Shown here piece after piece: positions 11,750-23,237 of a stretch of DNA of 64,000 bases; position 1 is the stretch's first letter, and each line of letters starts with the position of its first letter. The notes under the pieces are model-generated. The model made no database searches, was not told where the DNA came from, and saw nothing but the letters and a program-made list of their open reading frames with translations. The position numbers and the translations under genes are program-made. This DNA comes from Antedon mediterranea (lineage: Eukaryota > Echinodermata > Crinoidea > Comatulida > Antedonidae), in assembly GCF_964355755.1 (NCBI RefSeq), contig NC_092671.1:14550501-14614500 (forward strand). Reading direction: 5' to 3'.

Positions 11750-13405
11750 AAAACTAAATTGGTATAGTAAAACACAGTGCTAGCAATTTATCATATTATT
11801 AAATGTTTCCTATTCTTTATCATTGTGTTTTACTCTAATCAAATTGGTATAGTAAAACACAGTGCTAAATTGCTATGTGAATGTCATTTATCATATTTTT
11901 AAATGTTTCCTATTCTTTATCGTTGTGTTTAACTCTAACCAAATTGGTTATAGTAAAATACAGTGATAAATTGCTATGTAAATGTTATATATCGTATTAT
12001 TAAATTCCTATGCTTTATCTAGCCTAGCGGAAGGCGTGCTTTTATTAGGAACAAGGCCAATGCGGGCTTGCCCGCTCCCCTTTATAATGATTGCAATTTT
12101 TATTCTGTTTTATATAAATTCTATGTTTCCGGGTTGTTAAATGTTTATCCTTGTTAATGTTATTTTGCCACCTGCGCTATCAGGAGAGTCTTTTATAGCG
12201 ATATTTTTTGCTTTTTGACAATCCGCCAGGATAGTGTTCTGCGTTTTTTCTCTGCTTGTTGTTGTTCTATGTAATTTATGCTTTTCGTATTTTTTGTTTT
12301 GTTTTATTTTTTCTGGATAATAAATGAATATGAATATAAATATTGTGTTTTACTCTAACCAAATTGGTTGTAGTAAAACACAGTGATAAATTGCTATGTA
12401 ATGACATTTATCATGTTATTAAATGTTTCCTATTCGTTATCGTTGTGTTTTACTCTAGCCAAATTGGTTATAGTAAAACACAGTGCTAAATTACTATGTA
12501 AATGTCATTTATCATGTTATTAAATGTTTCCTATTCTTTATCGTTGTGTTTTACTCTAACCAAATTGGTTATAGTAAAACACAGTGATAAATTGCTATGT
12601 AAATGTAATTTATCATATTATTAAATGTTTCCTATTCTTTATCATTGTGTTTTACTCTAACCAAATTGGTTATAGTAAAACACAGTGATAAATTGCTATG
12701 TAAATGTAATTTATCATGTTATTAAATGTTTCCTATTCTTTATCGTTGTGTTTTACTCAAACCAAATTGGTTATAGTAAAACACAGTGCTAAATTGCTAT
12801 GTAAATGTCATTTATCATGTTATTAAATGTTTCCTATTCTATATCATTGTGTTTTACCATAATCAAATTGGTTATAGTAAAACACAGTGCTAAATTACTA
12901 TGTAAATGTCATTTATCATATTATTAAATGTTTCCTATTCTTTATCATTGTGTTTTACTCTAATCTGATTGATTATAGTAAAACACAGTGCTAAATTGCT
13001 ATGTGAATGTCATTTATCATGTTATTAAATGTTTCCTATTCTTTATCATTGTGCTTTACTCTAACCAAATTGGTTATAGTAAAACACAGTGATAAATTGC
13101 TATGTAAATGTCATTTATCATATTATTAAATGTTTCTTATTCTTTATCATTGTGTTTTACTCTAACCAAATTGGTTATAGTAAAACACAGTGCTAAATTG
13201 CTATGTAAATGTAATTTATCATATTATTAAATGTTTCCTATTCTTTATCATTGTGTTTTACTCTAACCAAATTGGTTATAATTTATTTAATTTCATTTCA
13301 AAAGACATTTACCTAAATTGCTATTTAAATGTCATTTATCAAATTATTAAATGTTTCCTATTATTTATCTGGTTATATTATAGTAAAACACTGTGCTAAA
13401 TTGCT
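11750..13405 (-). repeat. Family B tandem array, inverted right arm (about 14-16 copies)
   Basis: The units are the reverse complement of those at 6255-8145: AAATGTTTCCTATTCTTTAT, CATTGTGTTTTACTCTAACC, AAATTGGTTATAGTAAAACA, CAGTGCTAAATTGCTATGTA, AATGTCATTTATCATATT. Period is about 100 bases. The array is interrupted by unrelated sequence at 12015-12342. The last units (after about 13280) are truncated or rearranged. Confidence 0.92.
12015..12342 (+). mobile_element. Insertion in the satellite, probable 3' end of a LINE-type retroelement
   Basis: About 330 bases unlike the satellite split one family B unit. They are GC-richer at the start (AATGCGGGCTTGCCCGCTCC, CCTGCGCTATCAGGAGAG) and end in TTTTTTCTGGATAATAAATG followed by AATATGAATATAAATA, a low-complexity tail of the type left by L2/CR1-like elements. 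No open frame is present, which suits a 5'-truncated insertion. The family assignment is an inference. Confidence 0.5.
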
Positions 13406-13645
13406 ATTGTATTAAGGACGAGTTCCGAGAAGATGTATTCAAAGCTACAACCAATCAGAACAGTGTTAATCAATATAGTCCATGGCTACAACCAATCAGA
13501 AACGTCCAAATCGCAATAACCCCTAGGCTAATAGAAAATATTGGTCCAAGTAGCCTTTTCAACCAGACGTTGCGAGGTTTAAAAAGTAAAACATGATTTA
13601 CTCGCCAGTTTGGTATAGTTTATATACCTGTGTGCGTGCAGGGGG

Positions 13646-14318
13646 AAAACCGCCGCTCTTTATATTATGCAGTTTTGGTTGGCCTAAATCTAACGAAAAA
13701 AACATGATTCAAACAAGTATGTATTGATATTCTGTGCATATAAACAGATATATGAATCTTGTAATGTTATTTTTACATTTCAAATGTTCAGGCTACCTCA
13801 GCTATAACAGGCTACAGGGAACATTTTCGCCAGTGTAGCGTAGCAAAAAGCTATACAAAACAACCTTATTGCTACACATTTTGAAAATTGTGTAGCAAAA
13901 AATACAATACAAAACTATGTTTCTCGACTTAAAAATCAGTTTGATTAGCAATATTGCTAAACAAAATTTTTAAATGAAAATTTTCCCTGGGCTACGATAG
14001 TGTCTAGCCTCTAGGCCCTAGTTTAATACTGTACATCTTCATCTGTAGTTAGAGAATGTTGTTGGTAACCCATGTGTGGTCAATTCGTACTTTTATGTTG
14101 TGAGCGATTTCAATATTTGCGCAATTAGCAAATTAGATTACTAGGCCTATAAAAAATACAAATATATCATATTAATAATTGAATTGGAATGTCATTTTTT
14201 TTTGCTCTGTATGCGAGTCTCTTTCTGATATATTAAATCAGGCATATTAAATACTTTATTATGATTTATAAATAATAAGAAATATATGTATTTTCAATAA
14301 TAATTGTTTTTGTTACAG
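13646..14318. other. Upstream region of TSFM, no firm exon
   Basis: AT-rich DNA just 5' of the first traced TSFM exon. A possible 31-base first coding exon (14056-14086) starts at an ATG, keeps frame and would add MLLVTHVWSI before exon 2, but its donor (C/GTACTT) is weak. Nothing else is recognised. Confidence 0.4.
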
Positions 14319-16445
14319 AACAATTTTTACTTTTCCAACGCAGTGTTCATCTGGGAAGAATTTGTAAATCAGCAGAGAAAAGTAACTTAGCTAAACTAAG
14401 AAAGAAAACTGGTTTCACGTTTGTTAATTGTAAAAATGCTTTAAAGCAGTTCAACAATGACTTGGCAAAGGTAAAAATATATTCTACCTTTATTTAACTT
14501 TACCAACTGTACAGAACATGCTCATGAAATAGGCTGTAAACTTTCCCTAATATAATTTCTCTTTCTTTTACCCATATTTATTTGTATGTTTGTCTTGTCT
14601 TCGTCCATACTTAGTCTCTTGCGTAGTGTATGTACCATCTGTAACCCCTGTTTGTCTCTGTCTATGAACATTTGATACAAATTTTTTATAACAACTTTTT
14701 TCCTGGTGGAACCTGTCTTAAAACTTATTTGAGTTTCTCCAGATACAAGGCATTTACTATTAATTTGATTCATATTCTGTTAACATATTTTGAATTTTGC
14801 TTTGTGTAAATGAATGAATGAATGTTTTTGTTTTTTAAAAGGCTGAAGAATGGCTGTACAAGCAAGCTGAAAAGGAGGGTTGGAGTAAAGCTACTCGTTT
14901 ACAAGGACGTGAAACAGCTCAGGGACTGGTAGCAATATTATGTCAAAATAACTATGCTGCTATGGTGGAGGTCTGTAAAGCTCTGTCTACACTATCAAAC
15001 AAACAAAAAAATGTGATGTGCCCATATATGAACACGATGATTATATATCACTACCACATTTAGGCACATCACACTTTTTTTTGTCAAACTACTTTAATAG
15101 TGTAGACAGAGCATTACAGAGTTGCTGCAACCTAAATTATATTGGGTTGATTATTTGAGGTTGCATGCATACAGTATGTACTGTAGAGAACCAGTGTGTT
15201 ATATTGAGGAAGAAATAAATAGAATTTTAGGTAAAATCATAAATCATAACAGAAACAAATATAAATTGTTATTAATTTTTCTATCATAACAGGTGAATTG
15301 TGAAACTGACTTTGTAGCCAGGAATTCTGATTTTCATACATTTGTTGGTAAAGTGGCATCCATGGCTTTAAGACAACACATAAATAAAAATGCTGAAATA
15401 AAAAAAGTTGGCAAGGTAATGTTTTTAAATTCTGATTTAAGAATTGGCATTATTGCATCACTATTTTTAGACCTCATCAATAAATTATTTAGATACTCCT
15501 GTTTTGAACTAATAACAAATTGCCCCAAGATATTAAATATTGAAGTAATTAATGTGTATATATAATGTCAGTTTGCTCTAAAAAAAAAAGTGAAGCACTA
15601 ATATGCTTGAATAAATATGTTACTTTAAAATTACTTGCAGAGTGAATTGTCAGGGGATAAGTTAAATGGTTTGAAAGACAGCAACACTACATTGAAAGAC
15701 ATTACAGCATTAGCTATTGGGAAGATCGGTGAAAATTTAACAATAAAACGTGCAGTCTGTTTGCATGTTCCCCCTGGACATATATTGGGCAAGTACAGTT
15801 TTTGATGCAATATTTTTATACACCCCAACCCCCATAATGTATATTCAACATGCATTTCTAGTTAAAATTGTGTTTGATTTACAGGAAACTATGTTCATTC
15901 TATCGCACAAACGTCCGTCTTAAATACAAATGACTGTTCACTTGGGAAATATGGAGCACTCATAGCTGCCGAAAGCATCAAAGAACCATCTCTGAAATTG
16001 CAACCTGCTGCCATGGGCAGGAGGCTATGTCAGCACATTGTTGGCATGAAGCCACTAACGATAGGTGAATTCATACCACCTATACAGAATATACAACAGG
16101 AAGGTACGTAGAAAAGCCTGTTTTCTCAACTATAAAACTATTCCTTTTCTAAATATCTGAAAATTGTCCACTTCACTGTGGTTCGAGTTTACAGTAGTAA
16201 TTAATAACTAACTTCATACATTCAGTCCTGCAGAGCACTATACTCTCAATACTTTAAAATACTTTCTTTATTCAATCATAGATAAAGAAGATGCAGAAAA
16301 TGTTGAAGAAATAATTGTGACAGAACTTCTAAATCAAGAATATTTGATAGACCCATCTTTAACAGTTGGAGAATTATTATACCAAGAAGGCATCCAAGTA
16401 AATGATTTTGTTCGTTATGAATGTGGACAAAAATTAGAAGATTAA
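14319..16445 (+). CDS. TSFM: Mitochondrial translation elongation factor Ts (first exon not located)
   Basis: EF-Ts is the nucleotide exchange factor for mitochondrial EF-Tu. Traced exons: 14319-14470, 14842-14970, 15293-15415, 15641-15788, 15885-16103, 16282-16445 (stop TAA). All splice phases agree and give about 310 residues without the presequence, close to family length. Exon 2 encodes the N-terminal UBA-type domain ([19 protein letters not shown]). Exon 4 begins with the family signature [11 protein letters not shown]. The core domain continues through LALIGKIGEN-like and GNYVHSI segments to a C-terminal FVRYECGQ. The fourth traced intron uses a GC donor (GG/GCAAGT at 15788/15789); no GT donor there keeps the frame. 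Poly(A) signal candidates are AATAAA at 16492 and 16722. The gene is tail-to-tail with GUK1. Confidence 0.93.
14980..15112. mobile_element. MITE with AGCTCTGTCTACACTATC inverted ends, copy 1 (TSFM intron)
   Basis: Left end GCTCTGTCTACACTATCAAA, right end the inverse TTTAATAGTGTAGACAGAGC. The interior has the paired ATGTGATGTGCCCATATATG and GGCACATCACA blocks. About 133 bp, no coding potential. Related copies are at 27324-27471, 33961-34133 and 45648-45755, all in introns of other genes. The target duplication could not be settled. Confidence 0.85.
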
Positions 16446-18352
16446 ATACCTTGCTTGAAACATGGAGGCTATATATTTCCTACACGATTAAAATAAAACA
16501 GATTTCCATGTGAACAGTTGTATAGTTCAATATCTGAGCATTTGATAGTTTCAAATCTTGATAAATCACAGATTTGTAGGCCAGCCAATACATTACAAAC
16601 CAATCTGTAAATTCAATTTGAATTGATGATTTGAAACATACATACTGTACATACATCAAGTGTTGACGGTGTAAACACATTTATTTAACTGTGGCTTTCC
16701 CATCACCATTTTATAAAACAATAAAAAGTGTTTAACTACACATAGAGACATTGTCTTAATAGCTGTTGCATGATTTGTTTACAATAGCATACAGCAACCA
16801 TTAATAACAAAACTGTTATGAAATTGAATACAAAAATATCCAATTATGTACAGTATTGCATTTCCCAATTGGATTAAGTAGTACATCCACCTATCAGTAT
16901 ATTCTTTTAATACTGATCAGAACAAAAAGATACATGTGTATGTTATGTTAAAATAATGTTGGCTAATAATAATCAATTTTGGGTCATATTTTCATCAGTG
17001 AATCTGTCTTTCACACCTGCTCCTATTTATGTTCATTGTTAATGGTTGTTTTCATGACACTCCATGCAGAAATGCGCCAGTATTTTTATTTGATAGCTGC
17101 ATGGTTCGTTGTGAAAACAATCTGACGCAAACCTGGACTGGAGTAGATATGATCTACCTTTTTTTTAAGCTTGAAAAAAAGACAATATTTTCTTTCTATT
17201 TTCACACACTTGGAAGTAAAACACTCAAAATATTAAAGATTATTGAAAATCGTAAATACCATTTGATCACTGGAAAATTCATTCAATGTACTATGGTCCC
17301 TATATTATGTACTATGGTCCCTATATTTTATTTACTATAGTGGTGTTTAACAATAAAAATATTCAAATATCTAAATCTTGGAACTGCATTTTTATATTGC
17401 AAGAAACTTTCTTTTAAAACAGAAACATCCAGAAATAATATACTGTGTATCAATATTCTGCAAGGTTATGATTTTGGTCACTAAACAAATATTTACGCTA
17501 TTATATACAGTAATATCTGTCAACAAGAAAAAACAGTATTACTATGTGTGTAATGTTAGTGATTATACATTATAATCTATGGCCATTTATAGTTTTCTAT
17601 ATAACAAACATTCAGTACTAACCTTATACCAATATATATATATAAAATCAGTCCATTAACACAACTTTCTGTATCACTAAGTATAAAAATTGTCATTTTC
17701 AAAAGCATTACAAATAAACCCCTACCAAAAATATAGCAAAATGAGTTTTTGCATAAATATTCTAAATTTCTCTATATTATCAAAAAGTCGCACATAATAT
17801 ACGTTCGAATAAAAGAGGTATTTAAAGAGTTATTCAAAACAGCACTAAAAATAGATAGAGAAATAGTGTTAGAGCACAGGTGAACACAATACATTGATTT
17901 TCACTAGTTGCACAGTAGAAGATTTTAAAAATAAGGACTGATGATACAGTATGACAACAATACACAGTGTAGTACAGAAGTGGCACTGTGGCTTGGTGAC
18001 TAACATGCTGCTTACCAATCCCACAGTCTGTGGTTCAAATCCTGTAATGGTTTCAAGATGGCGGTGCCATTGCATATAGTGTTTACAATCCATTTTGATA
18101 GCTTCACATTAATCCAAGACTATGTAGTTTTGGGCAATAGTACTAATACCATTTCTTATTAACCTTAACAAGTTTATGGTGGATTTGTAGTACACAGAAA
18201 GTGAAATTACAGAAAAACAAACTGGCTCAGTACAAAAGCACACTCAGATTTACAAAATATTTTTTGTTAGATTCAACACTGAATACTACTAGGAATGATT
18301 TTTATACAGGGATCTTTTACTATACTAATGTATTGATCATAACTATAAGTTC
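16446..18352. other. Intergenic DNA between TSFM and GUK1 3' ends
   Basis: This holds the 3' UTRs of two convergent genes: poly(A) signals for TSFM at 16492 and 16722, and the GUK1 3' UTR reading leftward from 18352. Open frames at 17029-17340 and 17378-17575 show no family and no splice context. A tRNA-derived SINE-like piece lies at 17965-18095. The rest is AT-rich and unremarkable. Confidence 0.6.
17965..18095 (+). mobile_element. Possible tRNA-derived SINE fragment
   Basis: A B-box-like GGTTCAAATCC lies at 18032-18042, 43 bases after an A-box-like TGGCTTGGTGAC (17989). The middle (TGCTTACCAATCCCACAGTC) is close to TGCTTACCAATCTCAGGGTC at 60576-60595, upstream of another GGTTCAA. Two related copies suggest a SINE family. 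It does not fold as an intact tRNA by eye. Confidence 0.45.
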
Positions 18353-20227
18353 TTAGAGGCCGACTTTAAATCGCATGTCCCGAACACGTGCAATCTCGGT
18401 GCTTAAAACTCCCTGCAGTTTGCTGTAGGCAACATCTACATCATTGTTGACAATTTTATGCACAGAATCATTTTGCTCATTAACTGAAAACATATATTAA
18501 TGATATCATTAGTTATATGATTATGAACACAAATGTTTTTCTACAAATTATCTATTATCTACTTCATTGCTATATTAAACTTACTGAATTTGAGTTCTCG
18601 CTGAGCTGTATCAAGCCTCTTCAAAATAGCTTCCTCGCTGTCTGTTTTACGCTCTCTCAATCTTTGTTCCTATTTATATATAATCAAATTACATATCATT
18701 GATTGAATTGAAATATATATTTATACTGGGTAACCTCTTCAGTCAAAGTTGGTGATCAGTGGCTGTGATGTACCGTACTAATACACCGGGGTAACCCCCT
18801 ACTCGTCCCATGGAGTGAGTGAGCCTCGAACCCATGCCGATGTTATGGCTACGTAATTACGGTTCCACCGTCTTAACCGCTCGGCCACTCACTCACTCAT
18901 GTATTGATTAAAACAACATAACAAAGAGTAGTAATTTACAAAAGTCATGTGGCTTCTGTTTATACATTCTATAATTAAATTCCCAGAAAACTGAAATTAA
19001 CATATTCCATCACATACCAGTATCTCAAGGCTTGGTGGGACGATGAATATGTAAATAGGTTTTAAGTCCGTTTTCATGACACTCATCACACCCTGCACAT
19101 CAATATCCAGTATACACATTTTTCTTTCATTTAAAACCTTGCTTACTGCTGCTTTACTATTGACAAAACAGAAAATATTTCATTCAAAAGACATTCAAAT
19201 CATATTTATATTATTATATTAACACATTAGGCATAGAACAGTAATTCTAAACCTCCGGTGATATACTGAAATTTAATTCAATAATTTGAAATGATAAGAT
19301 GAGGAAATCTGTGAGAATGAGAAAAAGTCACTCCAACCGAATCCGGACCTTCTGCTTGATAATGTCCTAACCAATAGTTCAAACCCGATTGGATAGCGAC
19401 TCTTTAATATTCTCGGTGTGATTCAATATATATATAGTGGAATTGAACAAGCAGGTTTATTATAATAATATATTTTTGTCTGTGCACCCAGAAGGTACTG
19501 CAAGACTTCAGTTAATGCCTTGTAAGGTTGCACTCTGAAGATAGGTAAAAACTTGCTTGCATTAAAGCTCAAAATAATTTCTCTGGAATTCTGGACTGTT
19601 TGACAAAAATCCACAAACTAGTACACTAATGTATTACTGTACTAGCTTTTAGTTTAGACACCTTGTTCCATATAGGTTGCCAGAAAATTCTGCATGTTCA
19701 ATAAATTCTCCTCTTCCAATAGCTGATAGCATGTCTTCTCTGGTTATAAAATGATAATCTGAGAACACATAAATATTTCTTAATTAACTATTATATTAGA
19801 AATACACAATATGCATGAAAAACAATATATTTAAATTTAATAAAGTAATGTAGCTATCACATCACAAGGAACAGTATATCTCTGTATCTGAATAATATTG
19901 TTATTAAAACAACATACCTTTTCCATCAACCTCTGAACCTCTTACTTTTCTTGTGGTATCTGATGAAAGAAAATATATCTACAATTGATTACATTTAAAA
20001 CAAAATAATAAACTACAGGCCAAATGGTGTGTAACAAACAAAATAGCTTAGGGGTTAAAAGTATTGAACACATAAAAAAGTACAATTAAAAAATATTAAA
20101 GCTACTTACGACTGACTGAAAAACCAAATATATCTTTATAATCGTCCATGAGTTTTTTAATTAAAGTACTTTTGCCTGCTCCAGATGGTCCACAAAACAC
20201 ACAAGGAGATGGGGGATTGTTTGCCAT
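18353..20227 (-). CDS. GUK1: Guanylate kinase
   Basis: Phosphorylates GMP to GDP with ATP in the cytosol. Exons in coding order: 20227-20110, 19959-19918, 19758-19662, 19156-19018, 18669-18585, 18483-18353; total 612 bases, 203 residues, close to animal GUK1. The P-loop GPSGAGKST is at residues 13-21. It is followed by SVSHTTRK and GEVDGKDYHF-type GMP-binding blocks (here GSEVDGKDYHF), [12 protein letters not shown], and the [10 protein letters not shown] strand. All phases agree. The start MANNPPSPC was chosen because an acceptor (CGTCAG/GTGTCG) lies 9 bases upstream; the open frame running further to 20416 is most likely intronic. A 5' noncoding exon may lie near 22091-22195. It is head-to-head with BECN1. 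Confidence 0.95.
18728..18900 (-). mobile_element. tRNA-derived SINE in a GUK1 intron
   Basis: On the minus strand the piece reads GAGTGAGTGAGTGGCCGAGC, GGTTAAGACGG ... GGGTTCGAGGCTCACTCACT. This matches A box (TGGCCGAGCGG) and B box (GGTTCGAGGCTC) spacing and has GAGTGAG/CTCACTC ends that could pair like an acceptor stem. The T arm does not pair well, so this is a SINE head or pseudo-tRNA rather than a working tRNA-Ser/Leu gene. Confidence 0.6.
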
Positions 20228-20435
20228 TTTCGACACCTGACGTTTAGGTATTAATATTACTAAAAGATGAGATAATAGATTCAAGATTCTAGTTATTGCT
20301 AAAATAATAATAATAAAAAAAATAAACTTAGATAAGATAATTGTTTTTTCACTGTAGATAATGTTGTTATTTAGCATGTGTTGTATTCTTTTCCGCAACA
20401 AGAAGACAAATTTCATACAGTACTATTTTGGTTTG

Positions 20436-20590
20436 TATGGCAATAAAAGATCTGTATTTGTATCTGTATAACATTACATGACATTTTTGGAATAAGATCT
20501 GTATCTGTATCTGTATAACATTACATGACATTTTTGGAATAAGATCTGTATCTTATTTGTATAACATTACATGACATTTTTGGAATACCA
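20436..20590. repeat. Short tandem repeat, AGATCTGTATCTGTATCTGT type, three copies
   Basis: The block AAGATCTGTATCTGTATCTG followed by TATAACATTACATGACATTT and TTGGAAT occurs three times in a row with unit about 57 bases. The TCTGTATTTGTATCTGTA core resembles retroelement tails; a similar tail stands at 48985-49018. Confidence 0.7.
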
Positions 20591-20669
20591 TGATTACATA
20601 ATATATCCATATCAAATAAAGAAGCTTAATCTAAGAAATAAGATAACAAAAAAAAAAGATTTGAAGTTT

Positions 20670-21030
20670 TTTTTTTAATAATGAAATATAATTAATATCA
20701 AAATGTTAAATCATGATAACAGATTACAATAATAATTAAAGGAGATACTCTCATGATGATTACTACAATATAAAAAACACAAGAATTTACTATATTAGAA
20801 TATATTATATAGAATATATTATACTAAAAAAATGTAAAGATGACAGAATAGATTCAATTTATTGCCACGTAAAATTTGTTTTCAATAATGAATAATAATA
20901 TTAAAATTTTAATCATGATAACATATTACAATAATAATTAAAAGGAGAGAATACTCTCATAATGATTACTTCAACAAAACATGTGCATTTACTATATTAA
21001 GAATATTATACTAAAAAAAGTACAGTATGA
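20670..21030. repeat. Direct duplication of a ~170-bp AT-rich block
   Basis: AATCATGATAACAGATTACA, ATAATAATTAAAGGAGATAC, TCTCATGATGATTACT and ACTATATTAGAATAT at 20705-20830 recur with small changes at 20910-21015. No coding content. Origin unknown. Confidence 0.6.
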
Positions 21031-23237
21031 TCAATGCACAAGTAATTATATAGAGTGGATTTCTGAAACCTCGTTCATGATTAACAATTAATTACATAAC
21101 AAGTTCACTCTCAGATAATTGTCAGTATTTGATCCATAAGTTTTACCAATCAAGCATACTGTATACGGTAGATAACTTTTCATTAAAATCAAATTAAAAT
21201 TAGTTTTAATGTAATATAAAATTGCGCATACTAAACATAGCAAATTGATTGAAAGTAGACTTGCTTCATACAGAACATTAAACATCATATGAAAAGGACA
21301 ATGATAATAAACAAAGTTTTTTCATGTAAACAAAAAATAAATAAAATGGTTGAAATAAAAAGACGTAGTGCTGAATGTATTATTATTTTACATTAGACGT
21401 TTACTATATTTACTGTGGATAGTAATAAAATTACAGTATGCCATATACAAAAACCAACTTAAAATATTATTATAATTTCTTAATATATTTGTAATTGAAG
21501 ATTTAAATGTTTAATTATTTAATAAACATAAAATTACTAGAAATACATTATTTAACAGACATGATCAACAGATTGGCCATGTAGCGGCAACTTGTAATAA
21601 GAGGAACCCCAGCAAGAGCCGCACATCTTCCTCCTCTGTGTGTACTTGAACAATCCTACATTTTTTTGGGTATTATAATGGTAACTATAATAACGTGTAT
21701 TTATAGTGATTTTTCCCAAAAAAAATATTATTATTAATTATAAAATATATAGTGATTATTTACAGTAATGATATAAATAATAACAATTAATTGTTTATAT
21801 CGACTATAATTATTGGAAACAGAAGTATAAATAAATAAAGAATAAATACAAAGTTTCATTAGAAGTTTACAATCAATGGAAAAGATGAATACATATATCT
21901 CGCAAAAGTCTGTCACACTACACACACACAGCATGCAGGATACAGAGTAGCCTAGCTAGTGGTGGTGGGAATAGAATAGGGGTCAGCTAGCCTAGTGTGT
22001 GAGTAGTAAGGAAATAGTAGTAGGGTACTAGGGGCCTAGGCTTAATTAATGATAAAACACATATGAAAAGATATATTAAAATAAACATACCAGGTAATTG
22101 GTCTGAATTTCTGAGTAAATAGAAAGCTCGTAAAAACTGCTTCAACAATGACATTAAGGCTAGCCTAGCTTGTGTTTAGCTGTTCTGTTCTTCTTTCCGG
22201 CGGAGTGTAGAGTTTGTTATGTTTTTGGTTTTTGCTGTAAAAAATAGAGAGATCCATAAATCAAAGAGAGCGCCACCATTTTAATATGGACCATAATAAA
22301 ATATAGTACGCCAAAAAGATATTGTGTAGTAACAGAAATAAAAACCGATAATTACATACATTATTTAGAAATATTTAAGGAATATTTATCTATCTACAAT
22401 AGAACTGAATAATAAAGGAAATTAGGTCTAAGAATACAGAATTTAGAATGACATTGTAACTATACCGAACAAGCGTTCCATAGATAAGTAAGTTCTGAAC
22501 TGAATGCTTGACTGAATTTGGAAAAATACACCACCCATTAGCCAATCAAATTGTATATTTTCTACCTTGCAAAAGGTGGGCCCATACGCCAAGAAAGTAA
22601 ATTGTTTGCTGCTGCTGGTTCTAGCCTAGCCAAGAGGCCTAGCTTTTAGAGTGTAGAAATGACCATTTAACTTTTAATTAGCTGTTATATTTATAATTAG
22701 CTTGCTGTGAGATGTAAGTTCATTTCATTGACAAATAACCTAGCCTAATAATAATAATATTTAAGTAATAAATAGCCCTTGTTGTTGCCTATATCTATAA
22801 TATGAATAGGCCTATGTGTGATGTTATGTAGGCAGGCTAGCTAGGCTAATAATATTAATTATTAAATAGATTAATAATATAGGCCTAGGCCTAACTAGTA
22901 GAGGTAGGCTAGCTAAGTGATCCCAGCCAGGGAGGGGCTAGTAATAAAGACAGAAGGTCATACACGACTCATAATATTTAATAATTTAATTTTTAATTTA
23001 ATTTAACTAGGGCTAGGCCCGGGCAGGCACTTTATTTATGTTTTTTTATTCATTATAGGCCATCACATAGCCAGGTATAAAAAAATCTTTCTAGTTTTTG
23101 ATTTATTACTTTGCTTTTTAAGAAACTTCTTCAACATAATAATTATTTTGTTTAAAGCCACACTTTTTAAAGCTTTAAAGAATATGCAATTTTGGTGTTA
23201 TTTATAATGAAACATGGTTTTTTCAAATAGCAAGGTG
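21031..23237. promoter_or_regulatory. Shared upstream region of GUK1 and BECN1
   Basis: No coding gene was found here. A likely GUK1 5' exon (minus) ends in the donor CCTG/GTATGTTT at 22091; CTTTCCGGCGG near 22194 is an ETS-like motif upstream of it. A likely BECN1 5' exon (plus) may end near GAGAT/GTAAGTTC at 22712. AGGCCT-rich sequence is concentrated at 21945-22050 and 22620-22960. Promoter function is inferred from the head-to-head gene layout. Confidence 0.4.

Larger units (their letters stand above)
5829..13640. mobile_element. Large fold-back (inverted-repeat) structure with tandem-repeat arms
   Basis: The outer ends match in inverted orientation: ACCAAATTGGCGAGTAAATC plus ATGTTTTACTTT near 5868-5905 is the inverse of AAAGTAAAACATGATTTACT plus CGCCAGTTTGGTAT near 13584-13618, with GTGTGTGCGTG / CTGTGTGCGTGCA further out. 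Inside follow family B repeats (left 6255-8145, right inverted 11750-13405) and a 15-bp minisatellite (left 10563-10762, right inverted 11229-11395), so the order is mirrored around a poly-T run near 11220. The arms are unequal and the left one carries extra palindromic inserts. Tandem-repeat inverted arms are the hallmark of fold-back transposons (Drosophila FB, sea-urchin TU). No transposase and no clear target duplication were found, so element identity is inferred. Confidence 0.6.

Noticed and set aside
18811-18896. Functional tRNA-Ser/Leu gene on the minus strand
   Set aside because: A and B boxes are present but the T arm does not pair. A SINE head or pseudogene is more likely.
20228-20416. 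N-terminal extension of guanylate kinase (in-frame Met at 20416)
   Set aside because: The extension is Ile/Asn-rich, has no similarity, and an acceptor site lies 9 bases before the MANNPPSP start.
23214-23237. Upstream Met of BECN1 (MVFSNSKV)
   Set aside because: It lies inside an apparent polypyrimidine tract and acceptor (TTTTTTCAAATAG), so it is probably intronic.
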